NCBI RefSeq assembly: GCF_900103535.1
Contig: NZ_FNHQ01000008.1
Location: 38,381-102,380, forward strand
Reading direction: 5' to 3'
DNA length: 64,000 bases
Source: Megasphaera paucivorans
Lineage (GTDB): Bacteria; Bacillota; Negativicutes; Veillonellales; Megasphaeraceae
Shown: positions 43,323 to 51,752 of the stretch, in pieces
Position numbering within the stretch: position 1 is the stretch's first letter
How the letters are laid out: the number at the start of each line of letters is the position of its first letter
The notes under the pieces: generated by a model
What the model saw: only the letters and a program-made list of their open reading frames with translations
The model's database searches: none
Told to the model about the DNA's origin: nothing
Program-made: the position numbers and the translations under genes

Positions 43323-43982
43323 TCAATCTAATGGAGTGAAAATTTCCTTTTTTTCTAATCGGGATTTAGGAAGCGATTTATTAAAGTCATTTTCAGAATG
43401 ATACCCTAAAGCAACGACTACAAGTGCTGTATATCCTTGTTCACGAAGCTGAAATTCTGTGTCCATTATAGTTTCGTCAAATCCTTCCATAGGAGTTGCA
43501 TCTAACCCGAGCAATGCAGCACCAAGTAAAATAGTGCCTAAATTTAAATAGACTTGTTTACTTAACCAACTGGTACTGTCATGCCGGTCAAAACGATGTG
43601 TATTAACAAAATATGTACGACCCTGCAATCCTTTTTCTTTTGATTGCGCAGTAGTATATCGACCGCTCTGTTCTTCTGTATCGGTAATATGTTGGATATA
43701 TTCGTCTTCTATATCGGACTTAGCGCAAAATACGATGACATGAGAAGCCTGCAATACTTTAGGTACATTATATTCATATTGTTCTGGTGCCATAGCTTTT
43801 GCAATACGGCTGCGCCCTTTTTCTGTAGAAGCGATGATAAAGTGCCAAGGTTGTATGTTTACACTGGAAGGACTCAATTGCAGCAAATTTTCTATTTGTA
43901 CAAATATTTCGGGTGGAATGCGTTTTGATGAATCGAATGCTTTTGCAGCATAGCGTTGTGAGGCGATAGTTGTTATATCCAT
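43323..43982 (-). CDS. NfsB-type NAD(P)H nitroreductase
   Basis: 219 residues. The FMN-binding start RYAAKAFDSSKRIP, LQLSPSSVNIQPWHFIIA, STEKGRSRIAKAM and the C-terminal VVVALGYHSENDFN are characteristic of the oxygen-insensitive NfsB family (about 217 residues). It reduces nitroaromatics, quinones or similar with two-electron steps. Part of the - strand oxygen-defence block but separated from rrf2 by a terminator. GAAGGGA precedes the ATG. Confidence 0.9.
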   Translation of the reverse strand: MDITTIASQRYAAKAFDSSKRIPPEIFVQIENLLQLSPSSVNIQPWHFIIASTEKGRSRIAKAMAPEQYEYNVPKVLQASHVIVFCAKSDIEDEYIQHITDTEEQSGRYTTAQSKEKGLQGRTYFVNTHRFDRHDSTSWLSKQVYLNLGTILLGAALLGLDATPMEGFDETIMDTEFQLREQGYTALVVVALGYHSENDFNKSLPKSRLEKKEIFTPLD

Positions 43983-44128
43983 AATTGTATCCCTTCCTTT
44001 TTATAATATTAAAAAGTATATGTTTCTTATTTGAATTGTAATTGTTTTTTGTCATTAATACAAGAAATATTTATTTTGCGATGCAGGATGTTGTACCGTT
44101 GTATCAAATATAATTTAAGAAAATACAC

Positions 44129-44157
44129 TTGACTTATATATCCAAATATCTTAATAT
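44129..44157 (+). promoter_or_regulatory. Promoter of the arsR-CoA-disulfide reductase operon
   Basis: TTGACT (44129-44134), 17-nt spacer, TAATAT (44152-44157). The spacer and -10 contain an imperfect inverted repeat (ATATCCAAATATCTTAATAT) of the AT-rich kind bound by ArsR-family repressors. Confidence 0.65.
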
Positions 44158-44192
44158 ATAAATATAGAGAAATACAAAGGAGGATATAAAAA

Positions 44193-44480
44193 ATGGCAAT
44201 CGCCGATTTTAATGAATTAAATGAAAAAGCAGAAATACTGAAGGTATTGGCGCATCCTGTACGTCTTTGTATTATACGGGGATTATGGGAAAATGGAGGC
44301 TGCAATGTTTCGCACATGCAATCTTGTCTGGAAACACCGCAATCGACACTTTCTCAGCATTTGCAAAAATTGAAGACGGCAGGAATTGTCTTAGCAACAC
44401 GAGAAGGAACAAAAATATATTATGAATTAAACATGGATATGATAGGGAACCTATTGCCTTTTTTATTTCCTGAACAATGA
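44193..44480 (+). CDS. ArsR-family regulator, candidate persulfide or thiol sensor
   Basis: 95 residues. Compact winged helix: EILKVLAHPVRLCIIRGLWENGG start, recognition helix ETPQSTLSQHLQKLKTAGIV, wing REGTKIYYEL. Two cysteines flank helix 3 (GGCNVSHMQSCLE, Cys-x7-Cys); a third is Cys29-like in RLCII. The pair resembles dithiol sensing sites rather than a CVC metal site. Only 9 nt separate it from a CoA-disulfide/persulfide reductase gene, so I infer sulfane-sulfur or disulfide sensing. AAAGGAGG precedes the ATG by ~9 nt. Confidence 0.87.
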   Translation: MAIADFNELNEKAEILKVLAHPVRLCIIRGLWENGGCNVSHMQSCLETPQSTLSQHLQKLKTAGIVLATREGTKIYYELNMDMIGNLLPFLFPEQ

Positions 44481-44489
44481 GGTGAAAAT

Positions 44490-46952
44490 ATGATGAAAAA
44501 ATACATTATTATTGGCGGCGTAGCAGGTGGTGCTACTGCTGCAGCACGATTGAGAAGATTAGATGAAAATGCAGAAATAATTTTAATAGAGCGCGGTTCT
44601 TATATATCTTTTGCAAATTGCGGGCTGCCTTATTACATAGGAAATGTTATTCAAGATAGAGAGCGATTGCTTGTGCAGACAAAAGAAAAATTTCATCGTC
44701 GATTTCGTATTGATGTACGAACAGAAAGTGAAGTTATTTCTGTTGATACAACGAATAAGGTAGTTACAGTACGATCAGAGAATCAGGTATATGAAGAAAG
44801 CTATGATGCATTGCTTTTGTCGCCGGGAGCTCAGCCGGTACGGCCTCCTATTCCGGGAATTGATAACGAACGTATTCGGACGCTGCGCAACGTCCCCGAT
44901 GCCGATGTATTGAGAAAATGGACGGATCAATACGCAGGGAAAGGTCATGCGGCTGTAATCGGCGGTGGATTTATCGGAGTAGAAATGGCTGAAAATTTAC
45001 AGCAGCGAGGTATAAACGTTACGCTGATTGAAGGAGCACCCTACATTTTGGCGCCGTTTGATACCGATATGGTGAACATTGCGGAACGAGAAATTGTTCA
45101 GCATAAGGTTCAGCTTATATTGGGAAATGGGGTACAGTCGTTTGAACCTTTGCCTTCGCAAGTTCGAGTGCATTTAGCAAACGGTGCAAAAATAGATGCT
45201 GATTTTGTTGTTTTGTCTATCGGAGTTCGACCGGATACGGCTTTTTTGAAACAAAGCGGCATTGCCTTGACGGAACGCGGATATATTATGGTGAATGAGA
45301 AGATGCAAACAAGTATACCAGATGTATATGCAGTTGGCGATGCAGTGCAAATTACACATAGTATCAATGGAGAAAAAACAGCGATTGCATTGGCGGGGCC
45401 GGCTAATCACCAAGGTCGTATTGCAGCAAATAATATAGCAGGGCATTCAGAAAGGTATGAGGGTGTTTTGGGAACCTCAATTATGAAAGTATTTGATTTG
45501 ACTGCTGCGGCGACCGGAGAAAATGAACGCACATTGAAACAACGCGGCGCAGCTTATCATGTAGCGAAAGTATATCCTGATTCTCATGCGGGATATTATC
45601 CCGGAGCGGTGAAAATGGCTTTAAAAATTATTTTTGACAATCAGGGACGAGTTTTGGGAGCTCAAATAGCTGGGTACGAAGGAGTAGATAAACGAATCGA
45701 TGTCTTGGCAAGCATGATTCGTCATGGACATACGGTTCATGACTTAGCTGAACTTGAATTAGCATATGCGCCGCCATATTCGTCAGCTAAAGATCCGGTT
45801 AACATGGCAGGATATATGGCAGAAAATATATTAGATGGATTAACGGAACCCGTTTCTTATGATGAAATGATGGACATGATTGCCAAGGGCGCAATTCTTC
45901 TAGATGTGCGGACACCTGATGAATGTGCTGCCGGCAATTTACCTCACTCTTTAAATATTCCCTTGGAAGTGTTGCGTGATCATCTTGAAGAATTAGATAT
46001 ATCTGTTCCTATTGTTACATACTGTCAAATAGGGCAGCGAGGATATTTTGCTGAACGATTGCTGCGGCAGCATGGGTATACAGTTAAAAATTTGCTGGGA
46101 GGGTATATGGCGGCAAAAGATCAGCAGTTTTCTATTCAAGAAGAAATACTAGATGATACTTGCCATGCTTGCGGCAATACGGAAGAAAAACCAGAAAAAT
46201 ACGCAATGGATAAAAAAGTATTAACTTTTGATGTCACAGGATTAAGCTGTCCCGGTCCTTTGATGAAATTACGGGAAAATATGGAAACGGTACCGATAGG
46301 TACTATTGCTAAATTTACGGCTTCTGATCCCGGATTTTATAATGATAGTCAAGCGTGGTGTGAACGGACAGGACATGTATTGCTTCAGCGTGAACGCCAA
46401 AAAGGACTGGTATCGGTATGGATACAGAAAAAAGGATCGCTTATTTCAGTGGCTCCTCGGGCCTCTGCGGCGGTAAAAGTACCCGATGATAAGACAATTA
46501 TCGTATTTAGTGGAGACTTGGATAAAGTTTTGGCTGCCTTTGTTATTGCAAACGGTGCGTTGGCTATGGGTAAAAAAGTTACTATGTTTTTTACCTTTTG
46601 GGGATTAAATGCACTGCGCCGACCAGAAAAAGTATCGGTTAAAAAAAGTTTGATAGAGAAAATGTTTGGCTGGATGATGCCTAGAGGAAGCCGCCGTTTA
46701 ACGCTGTCTCATATGAATATGATGGGATTGGGAACTCAATTTATGAGGCAAATTATGCGGGATAAAAATATTCAATCACTGGAAAGCCTTATTCAAAGTG
46801 CTCAAGCAGGAGGCGTGCATATGATTGCTTGTCAAATGTCGATGGATGTTATGGGAATTCGCCAGGAAGAATTGCTGGATGGTGTAGATGTTGGCGGTGT
46901 AGCAACCTTTTTAGGTGCTGCCGAAAATGGAAACATGAGTTTATTCATATAA
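44490..46952 (+). CDS. Four-domain CoA-disulfide/persulfide reductase: CoADR-rhodanese-TusA-DsrE
   Basis: 820 residues. Module 1 (1-450): FAD/NAD(P)H CoA-disulfide reductase with dinucleotide motifs IIIGGVAGGATAAA and AVIGGGFIGVE, the single active Cys44 (FANCGLPYY) and C-terminal AYAPPYSSAKDP. Module 2 (~455-545): rhodanese with active Cys512 (TYCQIGQRG). A short linker holds CHAC (558-561). Module 3 (~575-648): TusA/SirA with CPGP (Cys587). Module 4 (~665-820): DsrE2-like with Cys781 (MIACQMSMDVMG). Together these could move a persulfide from CoA or a thiol through three carriers within one chain. Regulated by the adjacent ArsR. Confidence 0.94.
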   Translation: MMKKYIIIGGVAGGATAAARLRRLDENAEIILIERGSYISFANCGLPYYIGNVIQDRERLLVQTKEKFHRRFRIDVRTESEVISVDTTNKVVTVRSENQVYEESYDALLLSPGAQPVRPPIPGIDNERIRTLRNVPDADVLRKWTDQYAGKGHAAVIGGGFIGVEMAENLQQRGINVTLIEGAPYILAPFDTDMVNIAEREIVQHKVQLILGNGVQSFEPLPSQVRVHLANGAKIDADFVVLSIGVRPDTAFLKQSGIALTERGYIMVNEKMQTSIPDVYAVGDAVQITHSINGEKTAIALAGPANHQGRIAANNIAGHSERYEGVLGTSIMKVFDLTAAATGENERTLKQRGAAYHVAKVYPDSHAGYYPGAVKMALKIIFDNQGRVLGAQIAGYEGVDKRIDVLASMIRHGHTVHDLAELELAYAPPYSSAKDPVNMAGYMAENILDGLTEPVSYDEMMDMIAKGAILLDVRTPDECAAGNLPHSLNIPLEVLRDHLEELDISVPIVTYCQIGQRGYFAERLLRQHGYTVKNLLGGYMAAKDQQFSIQEEILDDTCHACGNTEEKPEKYAMDKKVLTFDVTGLSCPGPLMKLRENMETVPIGTIAKFTASDPGFYNDSQAWCERTGHVLLQRERQKGLVSVWIQKKGSLISVAPRASAAVKVPDDKTIIVFSGDLDKVLAAFVIANGALAMGKKVTMFFTFWGLNALRRPEKVSVKKSLIEKMFGWMMPRGSRRLTLSHMNMMGLGTQFMRQIMRDKNIQSLESLIQSAQAGGVHMIACQMSMDVMGIRQEELLDGVDVGGVATFLGAAENGNMSLFI

Positions 46953-46996
46953 AAAATAATAATAGTGTATATTATATATACTATTATAAAATTTTC

Positions 46997-47051
46997 ACAG
47001 CTCCTTTATCTATCTGCTTATTAAATACAAGCAGATAGATAAAGGAGCTGT
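46997..47051 (+). repeat. Perfect 23-bp-arm hairpin after the CoA-disulfide reductase
   Basis: Arm 46997-47019 pairs exactly with 47029-47051 over a 9-nt loop; outermost bases ACAGCTCCTTTATC. TTTATATATTTG follows. Acts most likely as a terminator but is far longer than needed. Confidence 0.85.
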
Positions 47052-47211
47052 TTATATATTTGAAAAGAAGTACATTTATTTTTAAATTTGTATAAAAAAG
47101 TATTGATTTATTTCAAGTAAAGATATATAATTGGCTTATAACAAATAATGATAATTAAATAAGAATATTGATAAATTAAAAAAGGCAAAAATAATTGCGG
47201 AGGTGATTCAT

Positions 47212-47808
47212 ATGTTAAGTTTTCAGGAAGTTATTGAAAAACGTCGTACCAATTATGCATTAGGGAAACACATTCCCGTTTCTCAGGATCAAATTATTAA
47301 AACCATACGGAGCGTCGTTCCAGAGGTACCGTCAGCTTTTAATATGCAATCCGGAAATATTATTGTAGCTTTTGGTGAAAACCATCAAAAGATTTGGGAT
47401 ATCACCAAAAATATATTAAAAGGAATAGTTCCTCCGGAAAATTTTTCAACAACAGAAAGTAAAATCGATTCTTTTGCGGCAGCGTATGGAACTATTTTGT
47501 ATTTTGATGATACGCAGATCATAAAGCAAATGCAGGAACAATATGCACTATATGCTGACAATTTCCCAGTATGGGGGCAGCAGGCGAATGGGATGATGCA
47601 GTTTGCCTTATGGTCAGCATTATCAGAATTAGGATTAGGTGTAAATTTACAGCATTATAACCCGCTTATTGATGAGGAAATAAAAAAAGCATTCCAGGTT
47701 CCCGAATCTTGGAAATTAATAGCGCAGATGCCTTTCGGTGAAGCTGTAAATCAACCAGATCCTATACAGAAAAAGTCAGTCGATGAACGTGTTTTGATTT
47801 TTAAATAA
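47212..47808 (+). CDS. Nitroreductase family protein (Frm2/Hbn1-like)
   Basis: 198 residues from ATG 47212 (GGAGGTG 8 nt upstream; GTG 47203 is part of that site). Pattern VIEKRRTNYALGKHIPVSQDQI, VPSAFNMQSGNIIVAFGENHQKIWDI and LWSALSELGLGVNLQHYNPL matches the Frm2-type FMN nitroreductases of about 200 residues. Distinct in sequence from the NfsB-type gene at 43.3 kb. Role: reduction of nitro or quinone compounds under stress; physiological substrate unknown. Confidence 0.87.
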   Translation: MLSFQEVIEKRRTNYALGKHIPVSQDQIIKTIRSVVPEVPSAFNMQSGNIIVAFGENHQKIWDITKNILKGIVPPENFSTTESKIDSFAAAYGTILYFDDTQIIKQMQEQYALYADNFPVWGQQANGMMQFALWSALSELGLGVNLQHYNPLIDEEIKKAFQVPESWKLIAQMPFGEAVNQPDPIQKKSVDERVLIFK

Positions 47809-47890
47809 TGACGGATAAATAGAGAATATAAAGAATAAAAATTATGGATATCCTATGCTATGTGTATACGATGAAAAGGAGGAATGTTTT

Positions 47891-48385
47891 ATGTATGAAG
47901 ATCAGGTACTCGGTATTATAAAAAAAGAACCGGCATTTATGGCGTCTGTAGATGGCCAGCGGCCGCGGATTCGGCCTATGAAGGTTTTTGTTGATGAAAC
48001 AGGTCATTTATGGCTCTTCAGTCGATTTGATTCTAAAAAAGTGAGCGATTTGAGTGTAAATCCTCGTGTTGAATTGGGATTTATGGGAGAAGATTCCAGT
48101 GTGGTAACTGTTTTTGGACAGGTTAAAGATGCAACGAAGCCGGGAACTCCTCAATTTCGTTTAGTGCGGGATATGATGCTTAACCATGTTCCGGAAATGA
48201 AACATTATTTTTCTGAAAATGAAGAAGATAGTATCGTTTTATATCAAGTTATTGTTCATGAAATAAATTATATGCGGCCTGACAGAACTGTTGTTTCTAA
48301 TATTAACTTGCCGATGACGTACAATCCGGAAGTAGAGGTAACCTTTTGCAAGGGTGGGTTTTGCTTAACGGATAAGGACAAATAA
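47891..48385 (+). CDS. Pyridoxamine 5'-phosphate oxidase-like FMN-binding protein
   Basis: 164 residues from ATG 47891, which has AAAGGAGG 9 nt upstream. Split-barrel flavin protein: IKKEPAFMASVDGQRPRIRPMKVFVDETGHLWLFSRFDSKKVSDLSVNPRVELGFM is the standard N-half of the PNPOx-like group. A Cys near the C-terminus (EVTFCKGGFCL) forms a CxxxxC pair, unusual but seen in some anaerobe members. Exact reaction unknown; the neighbours suggest a redox-detoxification role. Confidence 0.85.
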   Translation: MYEDQVLGIIKKEPAFMASVDGQRPRIRPMKVFVDETGHLWLFSRFDSKKVSDLSVNPRVELGFMGEDSSVVTVFGQVKDATKPGTPQFRLVRDMMLNHVPEMKHYFSENEEDSIVLYQVIVHEINYMRPDRTVVSNINLPMTYNPEVEVTFCKGGFCLTDKDK

Positions 48386-48399
48386 TATATAAATAATGT

Positions 48400-48449
48400 G
48401 CAGACAAGCTGCTATATAGTATTCGTTAAATATATAGTATCTTGTCTGC
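48400..48449 (+). terminator. Hairpin after the FMN-binding protein gene
   Basis: GCAGACAAG (48400-48408) pairs with CTTGTCTGC (48441-48449), with an inner CTATATA/TATATAG stem. No U-tract, so termination strength is uncertain. Confidence 0.5.
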
Positions 48450-48594
48450 TATACATTTAAGTAGATTACAGAGTTTTAATAAAATTATTGATTGATTAAA
48501 TTGAAATATTTGGTATCATATAATTAAAAGTTAATATTAAATTGCTTTTTAAGTATACCTAATGATTTGTGCGTTTAAAGGAGGAATGGTGCTT

Positions 48595-50076
48595 ATGAAA
48601 CAGTATTTACAAGATTCATATCAATTGTATATTAATGGAAAATGGGTTCCTGCTAGTGATGGAGCTATGTTTAAGGCTTACAATCCTTCGAATGGAGAGG
48701 TGTTGTCTACGTGTGCGCAGGCAACCAAGGAAGATGTGGATACGGCTGTCAAAGCAGCAAGAGAAGCATTGAAAACATGGAAAAAAGTTTCTCCGATTCA
48801 ACGGCAAGAATATTTATTGAAAATTGCAGATGTGATAGATGCTAATGCAGATCATTTGGCAATGGTCGAAACATTAGATAATGGGAAACCTATCAGGGAA
48901 ACCCGAAATGTCGATATACCTATGGCTGCCGATCACTTCAGATATTTCGCAGGAGCCATCAGGACCGAAGAAGGTCGGGCGGTTATGCTGGATGAAAAAA
49001 CATTGAGTATTGTTCTGCGGGAACCCATTGGTGTTGTCGGACAAGTTATTCCTTGGAACTTCCCGTTCCTTATGGCTGCTTGGAAATTGGCACCAGTATT
49101 GGCAGCAGGATGTACGACCGTACTGAAACCATCTAGTCATACTTCGTTGAGTATATTGGAATTGATGCGTTTAATTGAAGGAATTCTTCCGGATGGAGTC
49201 ATTAATGTGATTACTGGCAGCGGATCCAAGTCAGGACAATATTTATTAGATCATCCTGGTTTGCAGAAACTGGCATTTACTGGTTCTACAGAAGTTGGCC
49301 GAGGTGTGTATAAGGCGGCTATGGAAAAAATGATTCCGGCAACATTGGAATTAGGCGGAAAATCTGCGAATATCTTTTTTGAAGACTGCAAGTGGGATAT
49401 GGCGATGGATGGAGCACAGCTGGGAATTTTATTCAACCAAGGGCAAGTTTGCTGTGCCGGCTCACGTATTTTTGTTCAAGAAAGTATTTATGACAAATTC
49501 ATTCACGATTTAGCCGAACGCTTTAATCGGGTAAAAGTGGGCTTACCTTGGAATGAAGATACGCAAATGGGATCGCAGATTTATAAACAACAGGTGGATC
49601 AGATTTTAGAATACGTAAAAATAGGACAGTCCGAAGGGGCTAAACTTATATGCGGCGGCGAAAAAATTATGGATGATGGGTTGGATAAGGGGAACTTTGT
49701 CAGACCGACTATTTTTGCCGATGTAACAAATGATATGCGGATTGCACAAGAAGAAATATTTGGACCTGTTGTATGTATCTTGAAGTTTAAGCATGAAGAA
49801 GACGTTATTGCTATGGCGAATGACAGTGAATACGGATTAGGAGGAGCGGTTTGGACACGGGATATTAATCGTGCTATACGCGTGTCCCGGGGAATTGAAA
49901 CAGGACGTATGTGGATTAATACATATAACGCGATTCCGGCAGGAGCTCCGTTTGGTGGATATAAAATGTCAGGTATTGGCCGTGAAACAGATAAGATGAT
50001 TTTGCAGCATTATACGCAAACTAAAAATATTTTTATTAATTTGTCAGAAACGCCAAGTGGGTTTTATGAAAGCTGA
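48595..50076 (+). CDS. NAD(P)-dependent aldehyde dehydrogenase
   Basis: 493 residues from ATG 48595 (AAAGGAGG 10 nt upstream; ATG 48586 is too close to it). Oxidises aldehydes to acids. Motifs: PWNFPFLMAAWK, cofactor FTGSTEVGR, catalytic Glu252 in LELGGKS and catalytic Cys286 in NQGQVCCAGSR, EIFGPVV near the C-terminus. Length and motifs are those of the broad ALDH1/betaine aldehyde type, not the CoA-acylating type. It stands before ferritin and glutathione peroxidase, so aldehyde clearance during oxidative stress is a reasonable inference. Confidence 0.93.
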   Translation: MKQYLQDSYQLYINGKWVPASDGAMFKAYNPSNGEVLSTCAQATKEDVDTAVKAAREALKTWKKVSPIQRQEYLLKIADVIDANADHLAMVETLDNGKPIRETRNVDIPMAADHFRYFAGAIRTEEGRAVMLDEKTLSIVLREPIGVVGQVIPWNFPFLMAAWKLAPVLAAGCTTVLKPSSHTSLSILELMRLIEGILPDGVINVITGSGSKSGQYLLDHPGLQKLAFTGSTEVGRGVYKAAMEKMIPATLELGGKSANIFFEDCKWDMAMDGAQLGILFNQGQVCCAGSRIFVQESIYDKFIHDLAERFNRVKVGLPWNEDTQMGSQIYKQQVDQILEYVKIGQSEGAKLICGGEKIMDDGLDKGNFVRPTIFADVTNDMRIAQEEIFGPVVCILKFKHEEDVIAMANDSEYGLGGAVWTRDINRAIRVSRGIETGRMWINTYNAIPAGAPFGGYKMSGIGRETDKMILQHYTQTKNIFINLSETPSGFYES

Positions 50077-50127
50077 TATAGTCATGGCGAGAGGAGTCGG
50101 TTTTAAACAGTAAGGGGAGAGATAAAA

Positions 50128-50640
50128 ATGATAGATAAAAAAATAGCAGCATTGCTTAATAATCAAATTAACCTTGAATGGTTTTCAGCATATTTTTATT
50201 TAGATATATATGGATATTACATGGATCAGAATCTGAATGGGTTTGGTAACTGGTTTTATGTTCAAACGCAGGAAGAAAGAGATCATGCTATGTTGTTTAC
50301 ACAGTATTTGCTGAATAATAATGAACGTTTTGTTTTACAAGATGTAAAAGCTCCAAAAATTATTTTTACTGATTTTCGTGAACCGGCAAATGCTGCATTG
50401 CAGCATGAAAGAGCTATAACAAAATCAATTAATACTATATATGCGGCTGCATATGAACAGAAGGATTTTCGTACCATGCAGTTTTTAGATTGGTTTGTTA
50501 AAGAACAAGGGGAAGAAGAAAAAAATACGGAAGATGTCGTAAAACGGTATGACCTTTTTGGCAAGGATCCCAAAGGGTTATATCTTCTGGATTCGGAACT
50601 AGCTTCTCGTGTATATGCTCCGCCTACGTTGACGGTATAA
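50128..50640 (+). CDS. ftnA: Non-haem ferritin
   Basis: 170 residues. Ferroxidase centre residues lie at the canonical positions Glu17 (NLEWFSAYFYL), Glu50 and His53 (QEERDHAMLF), with further EQGEEE near residue 130. Stores iron in a 24-subunit shell and consumes Fe(II) plus oxidant, limiting Fenton chemistry. 51 nt after the aldehyde dehydrogenase and 30 nt before glutathione peroxidase, so likely one transcript. GGGGAGAG precedes the ATG. Confidence 0.95.
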   Translation: MIDKKIAALLNNQINLEWFSAYFYLDIYGYYMDQNLNGFGNWFYVQTQEERDHAMLFTQYLLNNNERFVLQDVKAPKIIFTDFREPANAALQHERAITKSINTIYAAAYEQKDFRTMQFLDWFVKEQGEEEKNTEDVVKRYDLFGKDPKGLYLLDSELASRVYAPPTLTV

Positions 50641-50670
50641 CTACTTTACATGTATAAAGGGGGAATTTTA

Positions 50671-51216
50671 ATGACTGTGTATGATTATAAAGTTCAGAAT
50701 ATTGCAGGGCAGGAAGTATCTTTATCTCAGTATGCAAACAAACTTGTATTAATTGTCAATACAGCAAGTAAATGCGGTTTTACACCGCAGTATGAAGGCT
50801 TAGAAAAGTTATATCAGAAGTATCAAAAGGAAGGGTTTGTTATTTTGGGGTTTCCATCTAATCAATTTTTAGCGCAAGAACCTGAAAATAATGATACGAT
50901 TGCATCTTTTTGCAAATTGAATTATGGAGTAACATTCCCTATGTTTTCAAAAATTGATGTACGTGGAGAACAGGCACATCCTCTTTTTAAGTATCTTACG
51001 GAACAAGCTCCTTTTCAAGGATTTGAACTTGATAAAGAAGGCGGTAAGGTAATTCAAAGTGTTTTGAAGGAACATTATCCAGATAACTTGGAAGGTAATG
51101 AAGTAAAATGGAACTTTACTAAATTTTTAATTGGCCGTGATGGCACTGTATTAGGAAGGTATGAACCTACTGTTACGCCAGAGGAACTGGATCCTATTAT
51201 AGAAAAAATGATATGA
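50671..51216 (+). CDS. Glutathione peroxidase family protein (cysteine type)
   Basis: 181 residues from ATG 50671 (AAAGGGGG 7 nt upstream). Catalytic Cys35 in NTASKCGFTPQYEGLEKLY, Gln69 in FLAQEP and Trp in VKWNFTKFLIGRDG form the usual triad; no TGA/selenocysteine. Bacterial Cys-type members often use thioredoxin rather than glutathione, so the family name does not prove GSH dependence. Reduces hydroperoxides. Last gene of the ALDH-ferritin-GPx run and followed by a terminator. Confidence 0.93.
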   Translation: MTVYDYKVQNIAGQEVSLSQYANKLVLIVNTASKCGFTPQYEGLEKLYQKYQKEGFVILGFPSNQFLAQEPENNDTIASFCKLNYGVTFPMFSKIDVRGEQAHPLFKYLTEQAPFQGFELDKEGGKVIQSVLKEHYPDNLEGNEVKWNFTKFLIGRDGTVLGRYEPTVTPEELDPIIEKMI

Positions 51217-51752
51217 TTGTGTGTATGGAAAGTCTGTATTGTGGGCATAGCAGGTATACAATATGAACTTTGTTTTAGACGGAATATCCATAGTAATTGG
51301 ATATTCCGTCTTTTTTTGTGGATGGAATAGACGGGAAAACTGTTTTGAAACTATTTTTTACGTAACATTGAATACGATGATATAAGGCTATAGCGTATAA
51401 AAAAATATATATATATAAATATTTATAATGCAAATCGGCAAAAATTAAAATTTTTATTATAATTTAATGAAAATTTTAATTTTTTATTATAAAAATATAT
51501 AATTTATTAATAAAATATTGACTTAATTATTGTTTATGGATAAAATTAAACAATAATTAAAAAAAATAGTAATTTATTATTAATAATAAATTATATAATT
51601 ATAATATTGGGAATATTTTTTTTACGTTTGTTCAAATGTACATTGTGACCGCGGTTTATTGTTGCTAGATTTATTTAAATTTTGAAGGAGAGGAGACATA
51701 ATATACTGATAAATTTGCACTGATAAATCCGGGAACTTTAGGGAATGTTAAT
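51217..51752 (+). other. 536-nt gap: terminator, then extremely AT-rich tract before the autotransporter
   Basis: After the terminator at 51278, 51340-51640 is almost pure A/T with near-repeats of an AAAATTTTAATTTTT-like unit and a 24-bp perfect palindrome at 51570-51593. No coding signal. At 51684-51695 a strong ribosome-site-like GAAGGAGAGGAG stands without a start codon at the right distance, and ACTGATAAAT is directly repeated at 51705-51714 and 51719-51728. Confidence 0.75.
51277..51318 (+). terminator. Terminator after glutathione peroxidase (twin of 54124-54162)
   Basis: AGACGGAATATCCA (51277-51290) pairs with TGGATATTCCGTCT (51298-51311), then TTTTTTG. Positions 51279-51309 match 54124-54154 at 29 of 31 bases. 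Confidence 0.92.

Noticed and set aside
50671..51216. Selenoprotein glutathione peroxidase
   Set aside because: The catalytic codon is a normal Cys codon, not TGA, and there is no SECIS-like need.
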